The notes: generated by a model not told the origin, from the sequence alone. Positions 42,502 through 51,687 are shown, numbered from the stretch's first letter. The stretch: 64,000 nt of DNA from SZUA-87 sp041687805 (GCA_041687805.1 JBDNJK010000116.1:1-64000); one strand, 5' to 3'. Numbers and translations: made by a program.

Positions 42502-43064
42502 TAGGCGGCTCCAGATTCGGCGCCGAACTTCATCACCGCGTGGGCTGTGACACCATCAAGCTTTGAACGGCCATCGAGGAACACCAGATCAATGAGAAAT
42601 CCGAATCCCAACAGGTTGGCGCCGGTTGCGGTCACCAGTCGGGCTGCGGCAGCCGCTGTGCCACCAGTGGCCAGCACGTCATCGACTATGACCACCCGAC
42701 TCCCTGCACGAAGGGCGTCGGTATGGATCTCAAGGCAATCCTCGCCGTATTCGAGACCGTATGACTCCGAAAGGACGTCACCGGGAAGTTTCCCCGGCTT
42801 ACGAACCGGAACGAACCCCACTCCGAGGGCCTGAGCTACGGGTGCGGCGAGAATGAAGCCGCGAGCCTCGATCCCAACGACATAGTCAACTTTTGATGAC
42901 AGCCAAGGTTCGGACATAGCGGCAACAGCCGAAGCCATGGCCGTGGGGTCGCTCAAAATCGGTGTGATGTCCTTGAACAGAACACCCGGCATCGGGAAAT
43001 CGGGCACGTCGCGCACCAGACTTGAAAGTCTGGCAACCTCACCACGAACGATTTCACCGGTCAT
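42501..43064 (-). CDS. apt: Adenine phosphoribosyltransferase
   Basis: Apt salvages adenine to AMP using PRPP. The opening has VRDVPDFPMPGVLFKDITPIL (one-residue variant of the family start), VVGIEARGFILAAPVAQALG near residue 62, and the PRPP loop VVIVDDVLATGGTAAAA (about residues 122-138). 187 aa. A TACCGT hexamer six bases ahead of the ATG suggests a leaderless promoter. It sits between secF and relA, the actinobacterial order. Confidence 0.97.
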   Translation of the reverse strand: MTGEIVRGEVARLSSLVRDVPDFPMPGVLFKDITPILSDPTAMASAVAAMSEPWLSSKVDYVVGIEARGFILAAPVAQALGVGFVPVRKPGKLPGDVLSESYGLEYGEDCLEIHTDALRAGSRVVIVDDVLATGGTAAAAARLVTATGANLLGFGFLIDLVFLDGRSKLDGVTAHAVMKFGAESGAA

Positions 43065-43070
43065 GGCGCA

Positions 43071-43076
43071 ACGGTA
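43071..43076 (-). promoter_or_regulatory. -10 element of apt-relA (leaderless type)
   Basis: TACCGT on the minus strand is followed by six bases and the apt ATG. It lies in the 20-base gap after the secF stop, so the promoter's -35 region would be inside the secF 3' end. Confidence 0.4.
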
Positions 43077-43084
43077 CCCGCGTT

Positions 43085-44209
43085 TCAGCGCTTCTTCTTT
43101 TTCTTGCGCGGCCGCGGTGGCGTTCCTCCGGGTCGGCCGGCCTGGGAGGGTCGCGAGCGCGAACCTGCTGAGCCGCCCCCTACCGCGCCGGCGCCAACAG
43201 CGCTTCGGCCAGTGAGTGCGGCACGATCGTCGTCACTCACTGCGCGGGTGGCGGTGCCAGGTTGATGGCGGGCCTCGACGCGAGTGCGGATCGCACGAAA
43301 TTCGGGTTCGCGTTCCTTCATTAATGCAACTATGTAGGTGGCGAGGAAGATCGACGAGTAGGACCCGATGAAGATGCCGATGGCGAGGGCGATGGCGAAC
43401 TCCTGGAGCGTGGGAGCGCCGAAGAAAACCGATCCGATCACGAGCATCGACAACACCGGCATCACCGAAGTGATCGATGTGTTGATTGAGCGCATCAACA
43501 CCTGATTGAGCGACAGATTCATCATTTCGGTGTAGGTGTAACGACCGGTGCCTGCGAGTCTCGCCGTGTTGTCGCGCACCTTGTCGTAGACGACAATCGT
43601 GTCATATAGCGAATACCCCATGATCGTGAGGAAGGCGATGACCGTGGCCGGCGTGACATCAAACTGGAAGAGAGCGTAGAGACCGATAGATATGCCGATG
43701 TCGTGAGCCACCGCGACCAGCGCTCCCACCGCCATTTTCCATTCGAGACGAATCGAGATATAGGCGGCGACTATCAGGAAGAACCAGACGAGGGCAGATC
43801 TGGCCTTGGATGTGATTCGCTTGCCCCAAGACGGGCCAACGGTGGTGACGCTCACATCATTGGATTTGATGCCGGCACTGTCGGCGAGAGCCGCCTGGAT
43901 CTGAGCCACCGTTTCGGGATCTTCGATGGAGGACCTGATCCGAATCGTGTCGCCGCCGACGGTCTGGATGGTGGATGCGCTGCTTGAGATGCTCGTGAAT
44001 GTCGAACGCGCATCAGCTACCGACAAGTCGGGTGCGCTCAGCTCCCATGAGGTGCCACCGACGAACTCAATACTGAGGTTGAGGCCGCGTATGAACAACG
44101 CGCCAACGCTGATCAGGACCAATGCCGCTGACACCGTTGCGGCCCGCTTCCATAGTCTCGGGAAATCGAAGCGGTTGTCGCCTCTGTAGAGGTCGCGCCA
44201 AATGCTCAT
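43085..44209 (-). CDS. secF: Protein translocase subunit SecF
   Basis: SecF works with SecD to pull exported proteins across the membrane using the proton gradient. Six membrane helices are expected; the first is AALVLISVGALFIRGLN (about residues 26-42), followed by GLNLSIEFVGGTSWEL, the periplasmic P4 region, and later FLTIMGYSLYDTIVVYDKVRDN, the most conserved helix. The basic, Pro- and Gly-rich C-terminal tail (about residues 335-374, ending in KKKKKR) is cytosolic. The ATG at 44209 overlaps the secD stop. 374 aa. Confidence 0.96.
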   Translation of the reverse strand: MSIWRDLYRGDNRFDFPRLWKRAATVSAALVLISVGALFIRGLNLSIEFVGGTSWELSAPDLSVADARSTFTSISSSASTIQTVGGDTIRIRSSIEDPETVAQIQAALADSAGIKSNDVSVTTVGPSWGKRITSKARSALVWFFLIVAAYISIRLEWKMAVGALVAVAHDIGISIGLYALFQFDVTPATVIAFLTIMGYSLYDTIVVYDKVRDNTARLAGTGRYTYTEMMNLSLNQVLMRSINTSITSVMPVLSMLVIGSVFFGAPTLQEFAIALAIGIFIGSYSSIFLATYIVALMKEREPEFRAIRTRVEARHQPGTATRAVSDDDRAALTGRSAVGAGAVGGGSAGSRSRPSQAGRPGGTPPRPRKKKKKR

Positions 44210-45717
44210 GACTTTGCCTCTCCATAGGTGGGAATACCGAATCTCCTCTGATGTTCGTAGAGCCCGGCCTTGGCGGCCAGCAAACGAATCATTGGCCCCA
44301 TGAAGAAGTAGGTGGCAACCAGATCGAGAATCGTGGCCAGCCCGAGATACAACGCAAACCCCTTGACAGAACCAACAGTGAGGAAATACAGCACACCAGC
44401 TGCGATGAGGCTGGCGATGTCGGCCTTGACGATGGTGGAGTATGCGATCGGGAATGCCCGGTCGACCGCCGAACGGATCGTCCTTCCGCCCCTGACATCT
44501 TCCTTGAGATTTTCGAAATAGACGACGTTGGAGTCGACCGACAATCCGACCGACACGATGAGACCAGTGACGCCGGCGAGCGTGAGGGCAAGCCCACGGC
44601 TGCTGCCGAGGTAGGCGATGATCGTCCACAACATAGAGCCCGAAATTGCCAGGCTCAAAATGGCAATGATGCCCATAAGGCGGTAATAGGCGATCAGGTA
44701 GATAGCCACGAAAGCCAGGCCGATGAGCCCCGAGATCACACCTGCTCGAAGTGCATCAGACCCAAGGGTGGACGAGACAACTTGGCTTTGTTGTGGCACG
44801 AGTTCAACCGGCAGAGCGCCGAATCGCAAGACGAGAGCCAGATCCTTCGCGCTCGTTTCGTCGAAGGAACCAGAGATCGTTATGGCGTCGCGGCTGAACG
44901 TCGCCACTTGAACATTGGGCGCGGTGACCACCTTGCCGTCGATCTCGATCGCGATACGGCCCGTGGGGCATATCGCATCCTGGTTGAAACAAAGTGTGGC
45001 GAGTGCGTTGAAATCGTCGATCCCCGGGGACCCAGACCGGAAGCTGGGGGATACGATCCAGCCTTGCGATCCGCTGAACTGCGCGCTTGCGGTCTGCAGA
45101 GAATCGCCCGTGAGTCGCTTGTCGGGGTGGGCGCTCTGATTGACGATCAGCGGTGCTGCTCCAAGACTCAACCGTTCGCTGCCGCCGGAAGATGTGTCGG
45201 AGTCGAGAACCGATGGTTCGCCAGCATCTGCAGAGGGGGTGGTGGTCCACTGGTCGACAAGGGACTGCGCGGCCGCTACACGCGCCGCGTAGTCCGTGTC
45301 TGTCTCGGTGTCGGCCTTGGGGATCTTGCCGTCAACTACTTGTTGGGCCGCGTCCACCAAGGCAGGGTTCTGCGAATCAAAAACCGGCCGGAATCTCAGC
45401 TCAGCGGTTTGACCAACGAGTTCGAGGGCACGCGCGGTGTCGTCAACACCAGGGATCTGTACAAGAACGGTTTGGCCATCGCGAGTAATTTCAGGCTCAG
45501 CCACTCCGAGCCCGTCTACGCGGTTGCGAATGATGTCGACTGCCTCGTCGAGAGCCGCATCGTCAAAATCCTGACCGGGTGCGGGTTCGAGCACGACGGA
45601 AACTCCACCCTGAAGGTCGAGGCCCAGCAGCGGACTATTGCCACCTACCACGGTGTAGGCGATTCCCGCTATCGCCAGAAGCGTGATTCCGAGCGCGTAT
45701 GTGAGCTGCCTACTCAT
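44206..45717 (-). CDS. secD: Protein translocase subunit SecD
   Basis: SecD is the large partner of SecF. One helix near the N-terminus (LTYALGITLLAIAGIAYTVV) precedes GLDLQGGVSVVLEPAPG. A long periplasmic P1 region (about residues 45-300) contains a low-complexity, Ser/Thr/Asp-rich insert near 145-180. The five C-terminal helices follow, with AGVTGLIVSVGLSVDSNVV and FENLKEDVRGG typical of RND-type translocases. 503 aa. The start overlaps yajC by four bases. Confidence 0.97.
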   Translation of the reverse strand: MSRQLTYALGITLLAIAGIAYTVVGGNSPLLGLDLQGGVSVVLEPAPGQDFDDAALDEAVDIIRNRVDGLGVAEPEITRDGQTVLVQIPGVDDTARALELVGQTAELRFRPVFDSQNPALVDAAQQVVDGKIPKADTETDTDYAARVAAAQSLVDQWTTTPSADAGEPSVLDSDTSSGGSERLSLGAAPLIVNQSAHPDKRLTGDSLQTASAQFSGSQGWIVSPSFRSGSPGIDDFNALATLCFNQDAICPTGRIAIEIDGKVVTAPNVQVATFSRDAITISGSFDETSAKDLALVLRFGALPVELVPQQSQVVSSTLGSDALRAGVISGLIGLAFVAIYLIAYYRLMGIIAILSLAISGSMLWTIIAYLGSSRGLALTLAGVTGLIVSVGLSVDSNVVYFENLKEDVRGGRTIRSAVDRAFPIAYSTIVKADIASLIAAGVLYFLTVGSVKGFALYLGLATILDLVATYFFMGPMIRLLAAKAGLYEHQRRFGIPTYGEAKS

Positions 45718-46025
45718 CCGTTCAACTCCTCATTCGAGTTCTCTACGTCGTCGATCTCGTCGTCGTCGACGTCATCGGCACGCTCGACCCTGTCGGTGAT
45801 GGCCGACCGGAGCACCTTCAATTCGACATCGGGTGCGACCTCAAGCCACACCACTTCGTCTTCGACCTCGGCCACAGCTCCGAAGATCCCCGAACTGGTG
45901 ACGACCACGTCGCCTTCCTCCAGGGAATTAAGAAGGGCCTTGTGAGCCTTCATCTTGCGTTGTTGGGGAACGATCATGAACGCGTAGAGCGCGCCCATCA
46001 GGATTATGAGAACTAGGAAACTCAT
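45714..46025 (-). CDS. yajC: Preprotein translocase accessory subunit YajC
   Basis: YajC is a one-helix partner of SecDF. Residues 2-18 (SFLVLIILMGALYAFMI) form the membrane helix, followed by VPQQRKMKAHKALLNSLEEGDVVVT and SGIFGAVAEVEDEVVWLEVA, the family core. The last 25 residues are very acidic (DDVDDDEIDDVEN). 103 aa. It heads the yajC-secD-secF unit, and GGAGG sits 12 bases ahead of its ATG, farther than usual. Confidence 0.94.
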   Translation of the reverse strand: MSFLVLIILMGALYAFMIVPQQRKMKAHKALLNSLEEGDVVVTSSGIFGAVAEVEDEVVWLEVAPDVELKVLRSAITDRVERADDVDDDEIDDVENSNEELNG

Positions 46026-46099
46026 TGGTGAAACTCGCCTCCGGAGCGACGGAACGAAAGCAGGCTATCTGCATGCCGCGCCGACCCACCCAGTGGCCT

Positions 46100-47209
46100 T
46101 CAGGACCATGTCTCGATTACGTCAGCACGAAACGATTCGAACGTGCCGTTGGATATCGAGTCACCGAGCCGATCCATGAATCGGAGCAGCCAGCCCACGT
46201 TGTGGAGTGTCAGAACGCGTGCTGCCGTGGGCTCTCCAACCGATAGAAGATGTCGGAGGTAGCCGCGCGACCAGCGCGATGCCGGGCTGTTGGGCCAACT
46301 CGGGTCTACAGGCTCGTCGCTCCGAGCGAATTCAGCTCGCTTGAGGTTGTAGCGACCAGCATCGGTCAACACCGTGCCATGACGAGCCAGTCGGGTCGGC
46401 AACACACAGTCGAACATGTCGACGCCGCGAGCCACCGACTCGACAATTCCTATCGGATCGCCGAGCCCCATGAAATATCTGGGCTGGTTCCTCGGCAAAA
46501 TGCTCATGCACGAGTCGAGTCCATGGAGCATTGCCGTGCGGTCCTCCCCCACCGACAAGCCACCCACGGCATAGCCATCGAAGTCGAACTCGACTATTCG
46601 TTTGGCCGACTCTGCGCGCAATTCCTCGTCGGTTCCTCCTTGAACGATTCCGAACTGGCACTGGCGGTCGCTGGCATCGGGGTGCTCGAGGAACGCTTCG
46701 CGACCACGTGCCGCCCACAGTGAGGTGAGGTCGACGGCACGACCGACAATCGCCTTGTCTGCCACCGAGGATGGACACACGTCGAGCACCATTTGGATAT
46801 CGGCGCCGATGAGGGCCTGTATATCGACGGCCTTCTCCGGTGTGAGGACGTGGGACGAACCGTCGTAGGTCGACTTGAACTTCGCTCCAGTCTCGTCAAG
46901 CTTTGGCGACAACGAGAAAATTTGGTAACCGCCGCTGTCGGTGAGCACATGCCGGTGCCAATCGGCGAAGCCGTGGATGTCGCCGAGTGCCGCCACCGTG
47001 TCGGCCCCGGGCCTGAGCATCAGGTGGTAGGTGTTGGCAAGTATCACCTCGGCGCCGAGCGATTCGAGATCTGCGCTCGTGAGGTGTTTGACCGCACCCC
47101 TCGTTCCGACCGGCATGAATCTCGGGGTGGAGAACTGACCGCGCGCCGTGGTGACCACGCCCCGTCGGGCACCACCGTCGTGAGCTGTCTCGGTGAACGT
47201 GGCTTTCAT
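46100..47209 (-). CDS. tgt: Queuine tRNA-guanine transglycosylase lacking the zinc cysteines
   Basis: TGT swaps guanine-34 for preQ1 in four tRNAs. The barrel core is well kept: FMPVGTRGAVKHLT, LTDSGGYQIFSL with an active-site Asp, YFMGLGDPIGIVE and RGVDMFDCVLPTRLARHG with the nucleophile region. The zinc site is not: where other bacterial enzymes have CxCxxC after DP, this one reads DPSWPNSPASRWSRGYLRHL (W305, N307 and A310 replace the cysteines), though the fourth ligand H336 remains. 369 aa. QueA, the next Q enzyme, is encoded nearby, so the pathway looks active. Confidence 0.93.
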   Translation of the reverse strand: MKATFTETAHDGGARRGVVTTARGQFSTPRFMPVGTRGAVKHLTSADLESLGAEVILANTYHLMLRPGADTVAALGDIHGFADWHRHVLTDSGGYQIFSLSPKLDETGAKFKSTYDGSSHVLTPEKAVDIQALIGADIQMVLDVCPSSVADKAIVGRAVDLTSLWAARGREAFLEHPDASDRQCQFGIVQGGTDEELRAESAKRIVEFDFDGYAVGGLSVGEDRTAMLHGLDSCMSILPRNQPRYFMGLGDPIGIVESVARGVDMFDCVLPTRLARHGTVLTDAGRYNLKRAEFARSDEPVDPSWPNSPASRWSRGYLRHLLSVGEPTAARVLTLHNVGWLLRFMDRLGDSISNGTFESFRADVIETWS

Positions 47210-47235
47210 GCGAACGATTCCATCAGCATTCGTCG

Positions 47236-47241
47236 ATGCTA
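47236..47241 (-). promoter_or_regulatory. Possible -10 element of tgt
   Basis: TAGCAT on the minus strand lies 26 bases ahead of the tgt ATG, which would give a leader of about 20 bases with a GGA sequence. It lies within the 83-base divergent region shared with the serine hydrolase gene. Confidence 0.3.
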
Positions 47242-47278
47242 GGCGTTGCTCGATTCGACCCGACCTGACGCGTGTGCC

Positions 47279-47284
47279 TAGCTT
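47279..47284 (+). promoter_or_regulatory. -10 element of the serine hydrolase gene (leaderless type)
   Basis: TAGCTT is followed by eight bases and the ATG at 47293. This supports that ATG over the in-frame upstream GTG at 47272. Confidence 0.35.
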
Positions 47285-47292
47285 CGACGGCC

Positions 47293-48477
47293 ATGACCAT
47301 CACACATCGTCAGGACTCTTCTATCTTCCCGAGACACCCGGAAGTGCACGGACGCTGCGATGAGCGATTTGGCGCAGTGAAAGACGCTTTCTTGGCAAAT
47401 TTCGCAGCCGGCGCAGAACTCGGCGCGAGCGTTTGCATGACTGTCGATGGGGATCCCGTCGTCGATATCTGGGCCGGCGACTCCACACCGGGCGGACCAG
47501 CCTGGGATCGCGACACGATCGTCAACGTCTACTCCACCACCAAGACCATGGCCGGGCTCTGCATGCTGATGCTGGCCGACCGAGGCCAGCTCGATTGGGA
47601 AGAACCGGTCGCCACCTATTGGCCAGAGTTCGCGGCCAACGGCAAAGCCGGCGTACTGGTCAGAAACGTGATGGGCCACACTTCGGGGCTCTCGGGATTC
47701 GATCAACTGATCTCGCCGGAGGATCTCTACGACTGGGACAAGATCACCTCACTACTCGCTGCTCAAGCCCCATGGTGGACACCTGGGGAGGCGGCTGGAT
47801 ACCACGCAGTGACGCTCGGCTATCTACAGGGCGAGATTCTTCGCAGGATCACCGGCCGAACCATTGGCGAGTTCTTGCGAACCGAGGTCGCCCAGCCGTT
47901 GGGTGCAGACTTCCACATCGGGCTTGCGCCAGAGAACGACTCGCGGGTCAGCAACCTGATACCTCCCACACCAGACGAACTCAGTGCAACTGCTGACACG
48001 ATGGACCACGAGTCGATCGCCTTTCGCACTCTCAGCAACCCGGTGATGACCGGCATGGAACCCAGCACCACAGCGTGGCGCCGGGCCGAGATTCCTGCGG
48101 CCGGCGGTATCGGCAATGCCCGCTCTGTCGCACGGGTCCATGCTGCGATGGCTTGCGGTGGCACGCTCGATGGCGTCGAGATCATTAGCCGTGAAGGGCT
48201 CGAAGCGATCTTCCAAAGCCAATTCAACGGCACCGACCACGTATTCATGGGCCCGACCAACTACGGGATGGGTTACGGGCTTCCCGATGAAGCATTCCCG
48301 CTGCCCGGCACCCACACCTGTTATTGGGGCGGATGGGGCGGCTCCAAGGCAATCATCGACCTCGACCAGCGCATGTCGTTCGCATACGTGATGAACCGGA
48401 TGGATGCGTCACTCATCGAAGACATGCGCGGACCCAATATCTTGATGGCTGCCTACGGAGCACTTCTCGGAGGCTGA
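47293..48477 (+). CDS. Beta-lactamase-fold serine hydrolase (EstB-like)
   Basis: The 394-residue product has the class C beta-lactamase/esterase fold. The nucleophile SxxK is in NVYSTTKTMAG (S-T-T-K), the tyrosine motif is YHAVTLGYLQGE as in EstB-type esterases (YxN replaced by YHA), and GGWGGSKAIID holds the last motif. No signal peptide is visible, so it is probably a cytoplasmic esterase, not a drug-resistance enzyme. It is inserted on the plus strand between tgt and queA, which are often adjacent, and converges on queA with a 12-base gap, so a later insertion is likely. Confidence 0.85.
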   Translation: MTITHRQDSSIFPRHPEVHGRCDERFGAVKDAFLANFAAGAELGASVCMTVDGDPVVDIWAGDSTPGGPAWDRDTIVNVYSTTKTMAGLCMLMLADRGQLDWEEPVATYWPEFAANGKAGVLVRNVMGHTSGLSGFDQLISPEDLYDWDKITSLLAAQAPWWTPGEAAGYHAVTLGYLQGEILRRITGRTIGEFLRTEVAQPLGADFHIGLAPENDSRVSNLIPPTPDELSATADTMDHESIAFRTLSNPVMTGMEPSTTAWRRAEIPAAGGIGNARSVARVHAAMACGGTLDGVEIISREGLEAIFQSQFNGTDHVFMGPTNYGMGYGLPDEAFPLPGTHTCYWGGWGGSKAIIDLDQRMSFAYVMNRMDASLIEDMRGPNILMAAYGALLGG

Positions 48478-48489
48478 AGCGACGACGAG

Positions 48490-49527
48490 TCAAGCGATGG
48501 GGCGAATCGAGTCGGAATCTGCTCCGAGCAACATCGCATCGCCGAACGACAGAAAACGGTAACCCTCATCGATCGCCGTCTGATACAGGTCGCGCCACCT
48601 CGGGCCCACAAAGGCATCCACCAAACACAGCAGCGTGGAACGAGGAAGATGAAAATTGGTAAGAAGAACATCGACCACTCGCCACTCGTAGGGGCGGCGG
48701 ATGAACAAGCTGCTCCGACCTTCTCGGCAACCGGTGGCAGCCCACGTCTCCAAGGCTCTCACCGACGTGGTGCCGATCGCCACCACGCGCCGAGCCGACT
48801 CGATAGCGGCCGCTGTCTCATCGGGAACGAGGTAACGCTCGGTGTGGATCACATGATCGTCGAGCCGATCGACCTGAACCGGTCGGAACGTGTCGAGCCC
48901 GACCGCCAACTCAACCGTGACCACCTTGATGCCCTTGGATCGAAGGCGACCAAGCAGTTCGTCGGTGAGATGTAGGCCTGCGGTGGGCGCTGCGGCCGAC
49001 ACCGGACGATGTGCGAAGACGGTTTGATAACGCTCCGGGTCATCGAGTCCCGCATGGATGTAGGGCGGAAGCGGCGGCAAACCAACTGCCGCCAACGCAT
49101 CGAGAAGCGGCACATCGCCAGCGTCGAGGCTGACTACTCTTCGGCCCTCACCCAGGTCGTCTAGAACGACCACATCAAGACCCGGCGCGGTGACCGGGGT
49201 GCCTGGTGGCAGCTTCCGGGAAGGTCGTACCAATGCCTCCCAGCGCCCATCGTCAAGTTCCTCGAGCAGCAACACCTCGGCTGCTCCACCGGTCGAGCGA
49301 CGTAGAACAAGGCGTGCCGGAAGGACTCGGGTGTCGTTGACCACCACCACGTCGCCGGACTCCAGAAGATCGGGCAGGTCCGCAACAATCAGGTGCTCAA
49401 CCGAGTCTCCCCGGTCGACGAGAAGCCGGGCCGAGTCGCGCTGGGCCAGAGGATGCTGGGCGATCCTGTCGGGGGGAAGCGGATAATCGATGTCGTCCGG
49501 ACTGGACGGCGAAAGCGAGGTGGCCAC
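48490..49527 (-). CDS. queA: S-adenosylmethionine:tRNA ribosyltransferase-isomerase
   Basis: QueA adds the epoxycyclopentane-diol precursor from SAM to preQ1 in tRNA, directly after TGT. Family stretches are DYPLPPDRIAQHPLAQRDSA, VVVNDTRVLPARL, SAAAPTAGLHLTDEL and TSVRALETWA, ending with LLTNFHLPRSTLLCLVDAF. I chose the GTG at 49527; a TTG at 49533 is also possible, and longer readings run into ruvB. 345 aa, normal. It follows ruvB, as in many bacteria. Confidence 0.95.
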   Translation of the reverse strand: MATSLSPSSPDDIDYPLPPDRIAQHPLAQRDSARLLVDRGDSVEHLIVADLPDLLESGDVVVVNDTRVLPARLVLRRSTGGAAEVLLLEELDDGRWEALVRPSRKLPPGTPVTAPGLDVVVLDDLGEGRRVVSLDAGDVPLLDALAAVGLPPLPPYIHAGLDDPERYQTVFAHRPVSAAAPTAGLHLTDELLGRLRSKGIKVVTVELAVGLDTFRPVQVDRLDDHVIHTERYLVPDETAAAIESARRVVAIGTTSVRALETWAATGCREGRSSLFIRRPYEWRVVDVLLTNFHLPRSTLLCLVDAFVGPRWRDLYQTAIDEGYRFLSFGDAMLLGADSDSIRPIA

Positions 49528-49564
49528 AGCCAATGAGGCTATGTCGCTCAGGTGAAGAGGCCGC

Positions 49565-50587
49565 TCAGCCGAAGAGGCCGCTTTGAGACGACGCCGGCGG
49601 GGTAAGCCCCAAATGGGCATAGGCCGATGGGGTGGCGACTCGTCCACGGGGCGTGCGCATGAGCAGCCCTTGCTGAATCAGGTAGGGCTCGTAGACGTCT
49701 TCCACGGTCTCGGTTGGTTCGCTCACGCTGATGGCAAGTGTCGACAGCCCGACTGGACCTCCGCCGAAACGACCACAGATCGATTCAAGAACCGCGCGAG
49801 AGGCTTTGTCGAGACCCAATTCATCGACACCAAAGAAAGCGAGCCCGTCGGACGCCACGGTGGAATCTATGTGTGAGTCGCGTTCGACCTCGGCAAAATC
49901 GCGAACCTGCCTGAGTAGACGATTGGAGATACGTGGAGTGCCTCTCGATCGGCGAGCAATTTCGAACGCGCCTTCCTCCGTGATTTCGACACCGAGAATT
50001 CCGGCCGCCCGCAACACGATCGACTGGAGATCGTCGACCTCGTAGTAGTCGAGACGAGCAACCAGACCGAATCGGTCGCGGAGCGGGCCAGTGATGAGCC
50101 CGGTGCGGGTGGTGGCGCCGACCAGCGTGAAGCGAGAAAGTTCGAGCGGAATCGAACGAGCGGCAGGGCCCTTCCCCAACACAATGTCGATCCGGAAATC
50201 CTCCATGGCCGGATAGAGAACTTCCTCGACTGCACGAGGCAGGCGATGAATCTCGTCGATGAAGAGAACGTCACCCTCCTCCACCTTGGTGAGAATTGAG
50301 GCCAAATCGCCGGCTCGTTCCAAAGCCGGACCCGAGGTGACCTGGATGTTGGCGTCCATTTCGGCGGCGACAATATTGGCCAAAGTGGTCTTGCCCAGCC
50401 CGGGTGGGCCGGCGAACAACATGTGGTCGGTGGGCTCTCGGCGCATCCGGGCCGCGCCCAACATCACACCGAGATGACCCTTCAATTCAGTCTGGCCGAC
50501 AAACTCCGACAAATTTCTGGGCCGAAGGCCCGGCTCATCAACTTGGTCGATCGGTTCCTCGCGGGGAGAAAGAATCTCTTCACGCAT
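49565..50587 (-). CDS. ruvB: Holliday junction branch-migration helicase RuvB
   Basis: RuvB is the hexameric AAA+ motor that drives branch migration with RuvA. It starts with LRPRNLSEFVGQ (about residues 21-32), has Walker A AGPPGLGKTTLANIVA, Walker B VLFIDEIHRLPRAVEE, sensor 1 VGATTRTGLITGPLRDRFG and a C-terminal winged-helix domain with TPRGRVATPSAYAHLG. 340 aa. It follows ruvA by three bases, so ruvC-ruvA-ruvB is one operon under the ruvC promoter. Confidence 0.98.
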   Translation of the reverse strand: MREEILSPREEPIDQVDEPGLRPRNLSEFVGQTELKGHLGVMLGAARMRREPTDHMLFAGPPGLGKTTLANIVAAEMDANIQVTSGPALERAGDLASILTKVEEGDVLFIDEIHRLPRAVEEVLYPAMEDFRIDIVLGKGPAARSIPLELSRFTLVGATTRTGLITGPLRDRFGLVARLDYYEVDDLQSIVLRAAGILGVEITEEGAFEIARRSRGTPRISNRLLRQVRDFAEVERDSHIDSTVASDGLAFFGVDELGLDKASRAVLESICGRFGGGPVGLSTLAISVSEPTETVEDVYEPYLIQQGLLMRTPRGRVATPSAYAHLGLTPPASSQSGLFG

Positions 50588-50590
50588 GGC

Positions 50591-51196
50591 TCAGTGAACC
50601 CCTGCCAGGCGTCGTAACGCCTCCTTGAGAAGCACCCCGACCTCGCCATCTGCCGGCAACTCGGAGACAACCGCGTGGATCTCGTCGGCGGCGTAACCAA
50701 GACCCTCGAGTGCGCTACGCAGATCGGCTCGCGCGCTGGCTCGTTTGGGAGCATCACCATCGCCGGGAACAACCACGACGGATGAATCCGGAAGGTCGAG
50801 CTTCGACTTGAGCTCCATGACGATTCGAGCCGCAGTCTTCTTACCGACGCCCGGGACCAGGCACATGGCGCCGATGTCGTCGTCGGCCACGGCCAATCGA
50901 AGAGCATCCGGGCCATGGACGGAGAGAATCGCCATACCCAACGATGGGCCGACACCATGGGCCGAAATCACCGCCTCAAAGACGCGACGTTCGTCGATGG
51001 TGGCAAAGCCGTAGAGCGTCTCACTGTCTTCTCGAACGGAATGATGGGTGTGGACAAAAACCTCGTCGTCGCCACCGCCGAGATCAACTGATATGGACGG
51101 CGTGACGGTGACCCTATATCCGATTCCTGCCACCTCGATGAGGAGCACCCCATCGTGGCCGCGGTCGAGCAGGCGGCCCCGCAACGAACCGATCAT
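50591..51196 (-). CDS. ruvA: Holliday junction DNA-binding protein RuvA
   Basis: RuvA forms the tetramer that holds the four-way junction open. The N-terminal OB domain begins MIGSLRGRLLDRGHDGVLLI, two helix-hairpin-helix motifs follow (VISAHGVGPSLGMAIL and LVPGVGKKTAARIVMEL), and the C-terminal RuvB-contact domain spans about residues 150-201. The ATG at 51196 overlaps the ruvC stop. 201 aa, normal. Confidence 0.97.
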   Translation of the reverse strand: MIGSLRGRLLDRGHDGVLLIEVAGIGYRVTVTPSISVDLGGGDDEVFVHTHHSVREDSETLYGFATIDERRVFEAVISAHGVGPSLGMAILSVHGPDALRLAVADDDIGAMCLVPGVGKKTAARIVMELKSKLDLPDSSVVVVPGDGDAPKRASARADLRSALEGLGYAADEIHAVVSELPADGEVGVLLKEALRRLAGVH

Positions 51197-51687
51197 TTTC
51201 TCGCGCCTCCGCTGGCACCGACACGCTGATGGGCCAGATGACAAAGCGCTATTGCCACCGCGTCGGCAGTGTCGGCAGGGCGCAACGGCTCTGCCAATCC
51301 CAACAAAGTCTGCACCATCTGCCCGATCTGTTTCTTGTCGGCACTTCCCCAACCAGCAACCGCCTGCTTGACCTCATTGGGAGAATATTCGACGAGATCG
51401 CAACCCGCAGCGGAGGCTTCGGCCATGACTACGCCAATCGCCATTGCCACTTTCATGGCGGTGCGGACGTTGTGCTGGAAAAACACTCTTTCAATGGCGA
51501 CAACTTCCGGGTTGAGTTCAGCGATGAGGCCCCTGACCTCCCGTTGGATCTCGGCCAGCCTCACTGGTGTATCGAGCGCAGGGTCGGTGCGGATCACGCC
51601 AGCCGACACCGCACGCGGCCGACGACCGCTTTCAACGCACCCGTAGCCGCATCGCGACAACCCGGGATCAATACCTAAGACGAACAC
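51193..51687 (-). CDS. ruvC: Holliday junction resolvase RuvC
   Basis: RuvC cuts Holliday junctions. The four acidic residues are in LGIDPGLSRCGYG (D near residue 6), AIERVFFQHN, and DTADAVAIALCH near residues 138-149. 164 aa. I chose the GTG at 51687 because TACAGT lies exactly seven bases upstream and because MFVLGIDPG is the normal opening; the upstream codons are not starts. A LexA-like box covers the start, so the whole ruvCAB operon should respond to DNA damage. Confidence 0.97.
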   Translation of the reverse strand: MFVLGIDPGLSRCGYGCVESGRRPRAVSAGVIRTDPALDTPVRLAEIQREVRGLIAELNPEVVAIERVFFQHNVRTAMKVAMAIGVVMAEASAAGCDLVEYSPNEVKQAVAGWGSADKKQIGQMVQTLLGLAEPLRPADTADAVAIALCHLAHQRVGASGGARK

